Of a stretch of 64,000 nt of DNA, positions 17,075 to 25,820 are shown in pieces. Positions within the stretch are counted from its first letter, which is position 1, and each line of letters starts with the position of its first letter. The stretch lies in NCBI RefSeq assembly GCF_000812465.1, contig NZ_JWMA01000071.1, positions 1 to 64,000 on the forward strand, written 5' to 3'. A program made the position numbers and the translations under genes. The notes under the pieces were generated by a model. The model was not told where the DNA came from and searched no databases. It saw only the letters and a list, made by a program, of their open reading frames with translations. Source of the stretch: Cupriavidus sp. IDO. Lineage in GTDB: Bacteria > Pseudomonadota > Gammaproteobacteria > Burkholderiales > Burkholderiaceae.

Positions 17075-19915
17075 TCAGCCAGTATTGCGCAGGCCTGCGG
17101 CTACACCGTTGATGGAAAGGTGAATACCACGCTGCACTCGCTCGTTTGCAGGGGCGCCATCCAGACTGTTCCGATGACGTCGCATCAGCTCCACCTGCAG
17201 ATGGTTAAGCGGATCGAGGTAGGGGAAGCGGTGCTCGATCGAGCGAGCCAACGTGGGATCATCGGACAGGCGCCGTTCCATACCTGTGATTTGATACAGT
17301 GCCCGACCAGTGCGTTCGTACTCGTCCTGGATCAGCCCGAAGATTGTCCGCCCGAGATTCTTGTCCCCCACCAACTCAGCGTAACGGGATGCGATGCCGA
17401 GGTCCGTTTTGGCCAGCACCATGTCCAAATTGGAAAGCATAGTGCGGAAGAACGGCCAATCCTCGCGCATGCGCCGAAGCAACGATAGGCGATCGGCATA
17501 GCCATCGCTGTCCAGGTCTCCGAGGTAGCCGGCAACCCCGCTCCCAAAGCCATACCAACCCGGTATTGCAACACGGCATTGGCCCCAACTAAAGCCCCAG
17601 GGGATGGCACGCAAATCCTCAATCGTCCGACTTGCCTTGCGGGAGGCTGGCCGTGAGCCAATGTTAAGGTCGGAGATCTCCTGGATTGGGGTCGCAGCGA
17701 AAAAGTAGTCAGAGAAACCAGGGGTTTCATAGACCAGTTTTCGGTAAGCCATCATGCTGGCATCTGAGATCGTGCTCGCGGCAGCCAGGAATTCCCTCGG
17801 GGCGCTCTCCGACGGCGGTAAAAGCGTGGCCTCCAGCGTGGCTGCTACCAGTGTTTCCAGATTGCGTATTCCGATTGCCGGATTCGTGTACTTGGAAGCG
17901 ATCACTTCACCCTGCTCCGTCAGCCGAATCTGGCCACTTACAGTGCCTGCCGGCTGGGCCAGGATGGCCTGGTACTGTGGCCCACCGCCACGGCCCACCG
18001 TACCGCCACGTCCGTGGAAGAGTCGTAGCGTGATCCCGTGCGCCGAGTGGAGGGCTTCGAAATGCTTCACCAATGCCAGTTCTGCCGTGTATAACTCCCA
18101 GTTGCTGGTGAAGAAGCCACCGTCTTTGTTGCTGTCGCTGTAGCCGAGCATAATGTCTTGCTCGGCCCCGGAACGCTTCACTAAGTCTGTGATCCCAGGC
18201 AACTCAAAGAAGGCACGCATTATCGAAGCAGCATTGCGCAGGTCGCCAATCGTCTCGAACAGGGGCGTTACAATCAGGTCACAGGTTACTGTCTGATTAT
18301 CGAGTTCCCCGCGCATGAGCCCCGCCTCCTTTTGTAGCAGCAATACCTCCAGCAAGTCGCTCACGTCTTTGGTGTGCGAGATGATGTAGTGCCGAATCGC
18401 GGGGCGGCCGTAAAGCTCCAGAATCTCACGGGCGGATTCGAAAACCGCGAGCTCAGATCGAACCGGATCCGTGTACTGTGCACCCAACACGCGTAGCGGC
18501 CGAGCCTCATTCAACAGTCGCAGGAGCAATGTGCGGCGGGAGATCTCATCAAGCGCTAAGTAATCGCTCTCCACCTGGGCCACCTTGAGGAGTTCCGAAA
18601 GAACGGCCTCATGTTGCGTGGAACTCTGCCGCAGGTCCACAGTGGCTAAGTGGAAACCGAAGACCTGCACAGCGCGCATCAAAGGTGCCAGGCGGGCAGC
18701 GATCAATGCCTCGCCCCGATGACTGCGCAGCGAGGACTCAATGATACGAAGGTCAGCCAGGAAATCCTCTGCATCGGCATAAGGGTTCTGGGGTGGCAGT
18801 GCGTGGCGAAGTGCCTCAGTGCCGGTACGCTCTTGCAGCGTCGCGGCCAAACGAGAATACATGCCCACCAAAGCGCGCCGGTAGGGTTCATCGTGGCGGT
18901 GAGCGCTTCGGTCCGGAGAGCGCTGGGCAAGCACCGCCATTTCCTCCGTCACCCCCACCAGCATTTCCGACATCGAGAGTTCGGCGCCAAGCAAGTGCAC
19001 CTCGGTCAGGTAGTGGCGCAGCGCTGTCTCGCATTGCCTGGACAGCGCGTGGCGAAGCGTTTCCGCATTGACAAACGGGTTACCATCCCGGTCGCCCCCG
19101 ATCCAGTTACCCATGCGGAAAAAGGTTGCAATTTCTTGGCCGGGCAGAGCCTTCTCAAGGCTGCGATAAAGTCGCGGAATCTGCCTCAGGAAAGTGAACT
19201 GGTAGTAGCTCAGCGCGTTCTCGATCTCATCTGCAACGGTAAGTTTTGAATAGCGCAACATCCGTGTCTGCCAGAGCTGCGTCACGCGCGCCTTCAGGCG
19301 TTCCTCATTGTCGACACGTTGGGCCTCGGTGTACAGTTCGTCCCGCTCCCTGATCAACTCGGCGATGGCGCGCCCGGCGTCCAGAATGCTTTTGCGTTGC
19401 ACCTCGCTTGGGTGGGCGGTAAGCACCGGTGAAATGTAGGCCCGGCTCAACATGCTCGCAATCTCGGCGGCGCTGAGATTGGCTTGGGCAAGGCGCTTAA
19501 AGCTCAGAGCGAGGGAACCAATCTGCAGTTCTCCCCGGTGCTCATGCACTTCGCGACGGCGCAGATAATGCTGGTCCTCAGCAATGTTGGCTAGATGCGA
19601 GAAGTAGCTGAACGCGCGTATCACGCTCAGCATCTGCTCGTTGGAGAGGCTCATCAACAGTTGGCTGAGCCCTTTTCCGGCATTCTCCTCACGCTTTATC
19701 CGATATGCCACCGAGAGCTGGCGCACCTCCTCCACCAGATCGTAGACCGCCTTGCCTTCCTGCTCGCGGAGCACATCACCCAGGATTCGTCCCAGCAAGC
19801 GAATGTCCTCAACGAGGGGGCGGTCCTTATCGCTGGCATCGTTAGCCATGGGGATACGCGGGATGAGAGCATCGAAGAAAGCCGCAGAATCAGGAGGCAA
19901 GGTCGGATTGATCAT
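17075..19915 (-). CDS. ppc: Phosphoenolpyruvate carboxylase
   Basis: 946 residues, a normal length for bacterial PEPC, which makes oxaloacetate from PEP and bicarbonate to refill the citric acid cycle. Catalytic His168 lies in VLTAHPSE (usually VLTAHPTE). Other signatures are present: FRMGNWIGGDRDGNPFVNAE, LGYSDSNKDGGFFTSNWEL, LFHGRGGTVGRGGGP and the C-terminal SINGVAAGLRNTG that closes over the active site. The start at 19915 gives the common acidic N-terminal extension; a start at 19847 region (MANDASDKDRP) is also possible. No enzyme-specific regulator is next to it. Confidence is high because the catalytic loops are all intact. Confidence 0.97.
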   Translation of the reverse strand: MINPTLPPDSAAFFDALIPRIPMANDASDKDRPLVEDIRLLGRILGDVLREQEGKAVYDLVEEVRQLSVAYRIKREENAGKGLSQLLMSLSNEQMLSVIRAFSYFSHLANIAEDQHYLRRREVHEHRGELQIGSLALSFKRLAQANLSAAEIASMLSRAYISPVLTAHPSEVQRKSILDAGRAIAELIRERDELYTEAQRVDNEERLKARVTQLWQTRMLRYSKLTVADEIENALSYYQFTFLRQIPRLYRSLEKALPGQEIATFFRMGNWIGGDRDGNPFVNAETLRHALSRQCETALRHYLTEVHLLGAELSMSEMLVGVTEEMAVLAQRSPDRSAHRHDEPYRRALVGMYSRLAATLQERTGTEALRHALPPQNPYADAEDFLADLRIIESSLRSHRGEALIAARLAPLMRAVQVFGFHLATVDLRQSSTQHEAVLSELLKVAQVESDYLALDEISRRTLLLRLLNEARPLRVLGAQYTDPVRSELAVFESAREILELYGRPAIRHYIISHTKDVSDLLEVLLLQKEAGLMRGELDNQTVTCDLIVTPLFETIGDLRNAASIMRAFFELPGITDLVKRSGAEQDIMLGYSDSNKDGGFFTSNWELYTAELALVKHFEALHSAHGITLRLFHGRGGTVGRGGGPQYQAILAQPAGTVSGQIRLTEQGEVIASKYTNPAIGIRNLETLVAATLEATLLPPSESAPREFLAAASTISDASMMAYRKLVYETPGFSDYFFAATPIQEISDLNIGSRPASRKASRTIEDLRAIPWGFSWGQCRVAIPGWYGFGSGVAGYLGDLDSDGYADRLSLLRRMREDWPFFRTMLSNLDMVLAKTDLGIASRYAELVGDKNLGRTIFGLIQDEYERTGRALYQITGMERRLSDDPTLARSIEHRFPYLDPLNHLQVELMRRHRNSLDGAPANERVQRGIHLSINGVAAGLRNTG

Positions 19916-20410
19916 GGTTCGCTTACGCTACAGGCCATCGAGCCGCGCATCGCACAAATCGAAGCCAAAGAAAGTGGGACACGGTCGCGACCGTGACGAA
20001 GCCCGAAAAGCTGGCTATTCAAAGATGGGATTAAGCAATAGGTGAAAAAGCGCCTGCCCTATTCCTCTGCTATCGCCAGTACCTGCCATCCTAGCGACCA
20101 CCTGGAATCAACCCAGAAGCCGGGCTTCATCTCCCCTCGATACTCCCGGATCTACCTCAGTACATCGAAACCGGCCCCCGCTAGTCGCCTTCCGGTGAAG
20201 GTGGCTCGATGTCTGGCTGGAGAATCGGCGATGGCCAATTGCGAACGGCTCAGTCCAAGCCGACAGCAAGGGCGTCTACCCCATTTTGCCTTGCGATAGA
20301 TAGTCTTCTCACTGACCGCCGAAATCTCGGCCTGGCGGCGGGGACAGACTCAGCGGTTCGCGTGGACGACCCGCCGAATCCCGGCCCTGCAGCGATGATT
20401 GAAGGAGCTT
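19916..20410. other. Gap upstream of ppc, nothing recognised
   Basis: About 495 bases between the ppc start and the stop of the receptor gene. Short frames on both strands lack ribosome sites and motifs. The ppc promoter must lie at its left end, but no clear -35/-10 pair could be picked out. Confidence 0.4.
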
Positions 20411-21253
20411 TCAAGGGATGGGCGTGAACTTCAGTTCGCTCAGCGGGACGACCTTGTCTTCGCGGACCATCTTATATTCGGTGTTTGGGCCCAGCCACTT
20501 GTTCCAGAGTTGGTTGATCTCGCCAGCCCTGTCCATGGCCAACAACGCCTCGTTGACCTTGGCCAGCAGCACCGGCTCGCCCTTCTTCATACCCACGCCG
20601 ATCGGCTGGTAAGTCATCGGCTCGGCGATCATCTTCAGTTCGACGCCACCACTCTTCGATTGCTTTACCAGCTTCGTCACCGTCATCGTATTGGACACGA
20701 TGCCCACGGCCTTGCCCTGCTGCACAGCCATATAGGCGGAGCCCGTATCCTGGAAGGTCACCGCCTCGGATCCGTTCATCTTGATCGACAGCTCGGACGT
20801 CGATCCTTTGGCTGCCGCCAAGCGCTTTCCCTTGTAGTCGGCCTTGCTCGTGCCCGGATCGTTAGCCCTCACAGCTAGCATCTCCTTAGCGAGGTAGTAA
20901 GGGTCGCTGAACTGAATCTGCTCCGCGCGTCCGAGCGTGTAGGCCAAATTCGCTACTGTCACGTCGACTCGGCCCATTTTGACTTCAGGTACGCGCGCCT
21001 CGACCGACAACGGAGTGATCTTGGCTACCACACCCAAGTGCTTTGCCAGCGCTTGGCACATGTCAACATCAAAGCCCACCATCTCCCGGGTTTTCGGATC
21101 CGGCGCAGCGAATGGAGGCACATCGGCGAAGGTGCCACAACGCAACTCCTTATTCTTCTGTATCTCCGTCCATTGGTCCGCAAACGCGGCAAAAGGAGCT
21201 GTGCCCAAGCAGGCGACGACAGCCAGGCGCACAGCGATGGAATAGATCGACAT
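20411..21253 (-). CDS. Periplasmic amino acid-binding protein of an ABC transporter
   Basis: 280 residues: signal peptide (cleavage near FAAFADQW), SBP_bac_3 fold with LRCGTFADVPPFAAPDPKTR, VGFDVDMCQALAKHLG, VDVTVANLAYTLGRAEQIQF and the usual GEINQLWNKWLGPNTEYKM end. It belongs to the polar amino acid uptake family. It is the last gene of a leftward five-gene operon (SDR, two permeases, ATPase, receptor), 34 bases after the ATPase gene. Ligand is probably an amino acid or a close derivative; the neighbouring pxp operon makes 5-oxoproline or a related lactam a reasonable guess, but it is only that. Confidence 0.9.
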   Translation of the reverse strand: MSIYSIAVRLAVVACLGTAPFAAFADQWTEIQKNKELRCGTFADVPPFAAPDPKTREMVGFDVDMCQALAKHLGVVAKITPLSVEARVPEVKMGRVDVTVANLAYTLGRAEQIQFSDPYYLAKEMLAVRANDPGTSKADYKGKRLAAAKGSTSELSIKMNGSEAVTFQDTGSAYMAVQQGKAVGIVSNTMTVTKLVKQSKSGGVELKMIAEPMTYQPIGVGMKKGEPVLLAKVNEALLAMDRAGEINQLWNKWLGPNTEYKMVREDKVVPLSELKFTPIP

Positions 21254-21287
21254 ATCAGACTCCTAAATATTGTGGAACAGGGATGGA

Positions 21288-22022
21288 TTAATGCGAGCGT
21301 AGGTCCGACAAGAATCGCTTTGCGCGGGGGTGCTGCGGGTCACGAAAGAAGGTGTTCGGCTCGGCTACCTCAAGGATGGAGCCGGCGTCCATGAACCACA
21401 CGCGGTCGGCTACCTCTCGGGCGAAGTTCATTTCGTGGGTAACGCACATCATGGTCATGCCATCGTTTGCCAGACTACGCATCACGGCCAACACCTCACC
21501 GACCATCTCCGGGTCAAGCGCGCTGGTTGGTTCGTCGAACAGCATGGCCGGTGGCTCCATTGCCAGGGCTCTCGCAATGGCCACGCGCTGCTGCTGACCA
21601 CCAGAAAGCTGGGTCGGATAAGCGTCGGCCTTATTTGCCAAGCCAACTCGTTCAAGCAGCAGCATCGCCTTGTCCCGAGCCTCACCGCGACGGACCCCGC
21701 GTACTCGCATAGGCGACAACACGATGTTCTCGAGTACCGAAAGATGTGGGAAGAGGTTGAAGCTCTGAAACACAAAGCCAATATGGCTGCGCACCTTGTT
21801 GAGCGAATAGCTACTCATTGGCGCATGTACGTCACTGCCGTCGAATAGTATCTGGCCGGATTTGATTTCCTCTAACCGATTGACCGTGCGGATCAGGGTT
21901 GACTTGCCGGAACCAGAAGGCCCACAGACCACGACGACCTCCCCCTTCTTGACCTCAGCATTGATATTATTCAAGGCACAGTAATCGCCGTACCATTTGT
22001 AGACATTAGAGAACTTGATCAT
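21288..22022 (-). CDS. Amino acid ABC transporter ATP-binding protein
   Basis: 244 residues, GlnQ type: Walker A CGPSGSGKSTLIR (about 33-45), Q loop FVFQSFNLFPHLSVLEN, signature LSGGQQQRVAIARALAMEP, Walker B AMLFDEPTSALDPEMV and switch His in CVTHEMNFAREVAD. All catalytic residues are in place. It lies between the second permease gene (24 bases) and the receptor gene (34 bases). Confidence 0.94.
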   Translation of the reverse strand: MIKFSNVYKWYGDYCALNNINAEVKKGEVVVVCGPSGSGKSTLIRTVNRLEEIKSGQILFDGSDVHAPMSSYSLNKVRSHIGFVFQSFNLFPHLSVLENIVLSPMRVRGVRRGEARDKAMLLLERVGLANKADAYPTQLSGGQQQRVAIARALAMEPPAMLFDEPTSALDPEMVGEVLAVMRSLANDGMTMMCVTHEMNFAREVADRVWFMDAGSILEVAEPNTFFRDPQHPRAKRFLSDLRSH

Positions 22023-22046
22023 GTCGATGACTCAATTGGTGAGCAT

Positions 22047-22793
22047 TCATGGTTCAACGGGCAACGGCTGGGGAGCAATTGATGTCCGAGTACTGCCCTT
22101 CCCTGCCCTTTTTGTCGCGATTCGACGCTCTAGTTCGCGTGCAGCGCGCGTCAAGCTCCAGCACACAACAAAGTAAATCACCGCAAGCAGGAAGAAAACG
22201 TGGAATGGCTTGGTCAGCAGCGCATTGTTGATCTGATTGGCCGCGAAGGTCAGCTCGGGCACATTGATCACGTAGCCGAGCGTTGTTTCCTTGATGGTCG
22301 AGACGAACTGCGCCAGCATGCTCGGCAGCATGTTGTAAAGCGCTTGCGGCAGGATCACCAGGCGCATGGCCCCAAGGTAGCTATGGCCCAGCGCCCGCGC
22401 CGCCTCCATCTGGCCTTTCGGCAGTGCCTCGATACCTGCACGCACTACCTCGCAAAGGTAAGCGCCCTCGTAAATGACCAGCGTGCAGAGCATGGTGGTG
22501 AAGCCTGAAACATTGCGCCCGATCAGCAATGGCACGAGGAAGTACACCCACAGGATGATCATTAGCAGAGGCACCCCCCGCACCACATACACAAGCGCCG
22601 TGGCCGGCGCACGCAGCAAGCGCCAGGGCGACAGTCGCGCCAGCGCCAGCAGCACGCTCAACGGAAACGCGAGCAGAATGCCGAGTACCGACAGAATCAG
22701 CGTGCAAGCAATTCCGCCCAATGGTCCATTGGGGTACTGGCCAATCAGCAGCAGCAACCAGTTTTCGCGCAGGATGTCGATCAGTGTCGTCAT
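22047..22793 (-). CDS. Amino acid ABC transporter permease
   Basis: 248 residues, about five helices, with the EAA loop MEAARALGHSYLGAMRLVIL and GVPLLMIILWVYFLVPLLIG as in GltK/GlnP-type permeases. The C-terminal tail after the last helix is basic and Pro-rich. It is separated by only 3 bases from the gene of its partner permease, so the two are translated together and form the channel. Confidence 0.93.
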   Translation of the reverse strand: MTTLIDILRENWLLLLIGQYPNGPLGGIACTLILSVLGILLAFPLSVLLALARLSPWRLLRAPATALVYVVRGVPLLMIILWVYFLVPLLIGRNVSGFTTMLCTLVIYEGAYLCEVVRAGIEALPKGQMEAARALGHSYLGAMRLVILPQALYNMLPSMLAQFVSTIKETTLGYVINVPELTFAANQINNALLTKPFHVFFLLAVIYFVVCWSLTRAARELERRIATKRAGKGSTRTSIAPQPLPVEP

Positions 22794-22796
22794 GGT

Positions 22797-23498
22797 TCAC
22801 CTCGCGGCTACGACGCGAAAGCGGCGGGCCAACCAAGCACCGGCGGCCATGATAAGAAGCGAGAAGGCGAGATACATTGCCGTCGCAAGAAGGTAGGATT
22901 CGAAAGCCCGGAAACTGGTGTTCTCGATCTCCTTGACCGCATGGGTCATCTCCGACACGCCAATGGCCATCGCCAGGCTACTGTTCTTGAAGAGCGAAAC
23001 GCTGTGGTTGATGAGTGCAGGCAGCGCATTGCGCACAGCCTGCGGCATCAGCACATAGCGCATGGCACCAAGGAAGCTGTTGCCGAGCGCCCGTGCCGCC
23101 TCCTCCTGCCCCGGGGGGATCGCGCGAAGGCCAGAGCGCAGGTCCTCGCTAAAGTAGGCTGCCTGGCACAAGCCTAGTGCGACAATGGAAAACAAGACCT
23201 CGGCGTGATGCTTCCCTGCCCACGCCTGCATCGGGTCAGGCAGCAGGCTGGAGATGCCGAAGTACCAGAGCATCAGTTGGACCAGCGTCGGCACGTTGCA
23301 GTGGTACGAGACATAGCCCGCAACAAAGCGCTCCGCCAGGCGGTTAGGGATCAGTCGCAGCGTCAGCAACAGGAAGGCCAGCGCCATCGCCAGCGCCCAA
23401 GAGCCGCCTGCGATCAACAGCGTCATCTTTACGCCCTCAACCAGCATACGGCTGAACTCGGGGTTCAGCAGGATCGCCATCAGATCGAAGCCATGCAT
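22797..23498 (-). CDS. Amino acid ABC transporter permease
   Basis: 233 residues from the ATG at 23498 (MHGFDLMAILLNPEF); a longer frame to 23780 has 94 residues of low-complexity basic sequence read from the overlapping SDR gene and is rejected. GltJ-like permease with EAARALGNSFLGAMRYVLMP as the EAA loop and CNVPTLVQLMLWYFGISSLL in the first part. It starts 13 bases after the SDR gene stop, so the SDR and the transporter are one operon. Confidence 0.92.
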   Translation of the reverse strand: MHGFDLMAILLNPEFSRMLVEGVKMTLLIAGGSWALAMALAFLLLTLRLIPNRLAERFVAGYVSYHCNVPTLVQLMLWYFGISSLLPDPMQAWAGKHHAEVLFSIVALGLCQAAYFSEDLRSGLRAIPPGQEEAARALGNSFLGAMRYVLMPQAVRNALPALINHSVSLFKNSSLAMAIGVSEMTHAVKEIENTSFRAFESYLLATAMYLAFSLLIMAAGAWLARRFRVVAAR

Positions 23499-23511
23499 AG
23501 TTCGGCCCCGC

Positions 23512-24264
23512 TTAGTCTTGCAATGGCTCGGGGCGCATCGTAGAGAGGCCACCGGGCACCTGCAGCGTCGGCGTGATCTCCATGTGCCCGATGTTGACGG
23601 CGACCGGCGCGGCAATTGCAAAGGCGATTGCATCGGCGATATCGGCGGCCTGCGGCAGCTCAAAGCCCTTGACGAAGCGCTCATAGGTTTCGGCGCTGTC
23701 GCCATGCACATGGGCGAAGATGTCGGTAGCGACGCGCCCCGGGCAGATCTCGGTGACACGCACGCGCTTGCCATAGGCATCGATGCGCAATTGCCGGGAC
23801 AGCATGCTCACCGCAGCCTTGGTGGCGTGATACGTGGAATTGCCGCCGAAGTTATATGCACCGGCAATCGAGCTGATGTTGACAACGTGGCCGCGATCGC
23901 GCGCTACCATGCCCGGGAGCACCAAGCGGCACAGGTGCAAGACCGCGCGCAAATTCACGTCTACCAGTAAATCAATGCCGTCGGCATCGGCGTTGAGCAG
24001 CGAGCCAGGGCGATCCACGCCAGCGTTGTTGACCAGGACGTCGAAGGTCACTTCCTTCGTTAGCTCTGTAATGCCGGCCAAGTCTGTCACGTCAATCGCA
24101 TGCGGGATGCAGCCCGTTCGCTGGGCCAGCGCGGCGAGCGAGTCGGCGCTGCGTGCTACCGCATGCACCTGTAGCCCTTCGCGACACAGTCGCTCGACGA
24201 CGGCGGCACCAATGCCGGAAGAAGCGCCAGTGACCAAGGCAGTTTTGTAGTCTGAGAAGGGCAT
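23512..24264 (-). CDS. SDR oxidoreductase, YdfG/serine 3-dehydrogenase-like
   Basis: 250 residues: TGASSGIG cofactor site (about 13-20), VLVNNAGVDRPG, catalytic Ser in VVNISSIAGAYNFGG, YHATKAAV and ICPGRVATDIF, the pattern of 3-hydroxy acid dehydrogenases (YdfG: serine, allo-threonine, 3-hydroxypropionate). It is the first gene of the ABC transporter operon, so the imported compound is probably a hydroxy amino acid or 3-hydroxy acid. A Nac-type ATA-N9-TAT site is centred about 85 bases before the ATG. Confidence 0.88.
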   Translation of the reverse strand: MPFSDYKTALVTGASSGIGAAVVERLCREGLQVHAVARSADSLAALAQRTGCIPHAIDVTDLAGITELTKEVTFDVLVNNAGVDRPGSLLNADADGIDLLVDVNLRAVLHLCRLVLPGMVARDRGHVVNISSIAGAYNFGGNSTYHATKAAVSMLSRQLRIDAYGKRVRVTEICPGRVATDIFAHVHGDSAETYERFVKGFELPQAADIADAIAFAIAAPVAVNIGHMEITPTLQVPGGLSTMRPEPLQD

Positions 24265-24611
24265 ATGAATCCTGAACGATGGCTTGATGTCAATTTATCG
24301 ATCGCGGGCCGTTAGCGCCAAGATGGAATGACTTTGGCGAGATAGGGCACTCTTATGTCGGGGTAACCCTAATACGCGGTCCGAATAATGCTGGCGCCAA
24401 ATGGTGCAAAAAAGACATTGTGACCGGCTGTACCCCACGAAATAGTGCACCATTGCCGTGCGGCGGTGATCGGGGCGAGCCAAAATGGTGAAGGGTTAAT
24501 GACCGAACGATCAATCTGTCGCTGACGGCCGGGTCGGCACTGCGTCGTGGCTATGTCACAACAGGGTACGATCCCGATGCGGATTCGCCCCGATTATTAA
24601 TCTTGTTTGAA
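24265..24611. promoter_or_regulatory. Promoter region of the SDR-ABC operon
   Basis: 347 bases with no gene, between the pxpA stop and the SDR start. It is more AT-rich than its surroundings and holds the site ATAGGGCACTCTTAT at 24342-24356. Small frames here (for example 24295-24483, minus) have no motif. Confidence 0.5.
24342..24356. promoter_or_regulatory. Nac-type binding site (ATA-N9-TAT), site 3
   Basis: ATAGGGCACTCTTAT, centre about 85 bases before the SDR start codon. Shares ATAGG-N4-TCTTAT with the site at 29406 and ATAGG-N4-TCYTAT with the one at 30451. The ATA-N9-TAT rule (with T at the tenth position) is that of Klebsiella and E. coli Nac. Confidence 0.6.
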
Positions 24612-25397
24612 TTATGTTGCGCCGGGAAGGTGCGCGAGTTGCTGTGAGATCGGCACGATGCGGCCGCCGCGAGACTCGACTTCTTCGCGCAATCGCCGTG
24701 TGAGCGCCACTGCCCCCGGCGTGTCCCCATGGACGAGGATTGAGCGCGGTCGCATCGGCAACGTGCCACCAGTGTGTGTCATGACCGTGCCTTCGATGAG
24801 CAGGCGCCTCACACGGGCGAGAACCTGTTCCTGGTCGTGAATCACCGAACCGGGAAGTTGCCGGCTTACCAGCAAGCCCTGGTCATCGTAAGCGCGGTCT
24901 GCAAGGAAGCTGACTGCCACCGGCAACCCGAGTCGGGCGGCAGCACCTTCGATCGCCTGGCTGCTCGAAGTGCTGACGATGAGCTGTGGATCGAAAGCCG
25001 CCACCGCCTCCAGGAGCGGTTCGGCCCACGCTGGATCGGCCGCTGCCTTGTTGCCGAGCGCGCCATGGAAACTCATGTGCGTCATCCGATGGCCCAGCGC
25101 GCGGGCAATGCCTGCCAACGCCCCAAGCTGGTACGTGACCATCGCTGCAAGTTCAGGCAAATCGATCTGCATAAGTCGCCGCCCGAAACCCTGCCGGTCA
25201 GGGAAGCCTACATGGGCGCCCACATCGACGCCACGCTGGAGCGCCAGGCGCACTGTACGGTCCATGATGAGCGGGTCACCGGCGTGGAAACCACACGCGA
25301 CGTTGGCCGAAGAAATCAGCGACAGCAGTGTCTCGTCGTCGCCCATGCGCCACGGGCCATAGCCCTCGCCGAGATCGGCATTGAGATCAATTTCCAT
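24612..25397 (-). CDS. pxpA: 5-oxoprolinase subunit A (LamB/YcsF family)
   Basis: 261 residues with the LamB/YcsF start MEIDLNADLGEGYGPW, SSANVACGFHAGDPLIM, GAHVGFPDRQGFGRR and FLADRAYDDQGLLVSR. PxpA works with PxpB and PxpC to open 5-oxoproline (pyroglutamate) to glutamate with ATP. A run of seven G before the ATG serves as ribosome site. It is the last gene of the leftward acc-pxp operon, 8 bases after the BCCP-like gene. Family members that do not act on 5-oxoproline but on other lactams cannot be excluded. Confidence 0.92.
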   Translation of the reverse strand: MEIDLNADLGEGYGPWRMGDDETLLSLISSANVACGFHAGDPLIMDRTVRLALQRGVDVGAHVGFPDRQGFGRRLMQIDLPELAAMVTYQLGALAGIARALGHRMTHMSFHGALGNKAAADPAWAEPLLEAVAAFDPQLIVSTSSSQAIEGAAARLGLPVAVSFLADRAYDDQGLLVSRQLPGSVIHDQEQVLARVRRLLIEGTVMTHTGGTLPMRPRSILVHGDTPGAVALTRRLREEVESRGGRIVPISQQLAHLPGAT

Positions 25398-25405
25398 GTC
25401 CCCCC

Positions 25406-25819
25406 CTAGTCAGGAAGCGCCTCTAGTTCCACGAGCGACGTGCCCCAGCCCACCACCGCGCCGTCAGGCGCCGGTATATCCAGCACCACCGCCTCGCGCG
25501 GGGCCGTTACCGGCAGTAGCAGCGGCCCAATCTGCAACAGGCCCAGCGCCTGCGACTCGCGCACCGCAGAGCCCACGGCAGCAAGCGGGGCGCTGCGCTG
25601 GGGGTGACGATGACGGAACACCCCTACGGAGCCGGCACGGACAATTTCTGACGACGCGGGACTGCCAACCGCTTCCGGCGTCGGCAACGCGACGCTCTCA
25701 TGCACGGTTGCACCTTCGCGCCGCAGGCAAAGATGGACGCCCGGGCCTCGGAGATCGAGCTCGGCAATATCGGTTGCCGCGAGCCATGCGCAGAGTTGGC
25801 GAATGTGTTCGGTCTCCAT
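25406..25819 (-). CDS. BCCP-like protein lacking the biotin attachment site
   Basis: 137 residues. The start METEHIRQLCAWLAATDIAEL and the C-terminal half align by eye with the normal carrier protein encoded at 28865-29326 (MDLTHIKQLIDVMASSDMAEM), and the lipoyl/biotinyl fold can be followed: SVGVFRHRHPQ, VRESQALGLLQI, AVVLDIPAPDGAVV, GTSLVELEAL. At the hairpin turn where the partner reads IEAMKVFNAV this protein reads LQIGPLLLPV, so the biotin-accepting Lys and its Met neighbours are gone. It cannot carry biotin. It sits 1 base from pxpC and 8 bases from pxpA, in one operon with accC and accB. A structural or regulatory role in the Pxp complex is my inference. Confidence 0.75.
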   Translation of the reverse strand: METEHIRQLCAWLAATDIAELDLRGPGVHLCLRREGATVHESVALPTPEAVGSPASSEIVRAGSVGVFRHRHPQRSAPLAAVGSAVRESQALGLLQIGPLLLPVTAPREAVVLDIPAPDGAVVGWGTSLVELEALPD

Positions 25820-25820
25820 C

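Noticed and set aside
19916..20410. Short reading with RQAEISAVSEKTIYRKAKWG on the minus strand, resembling a resolvase HTH
   Set aside because: Only about 20 residues, ends in a stop and has no flanking homology; too short to support a recombinase remnant.
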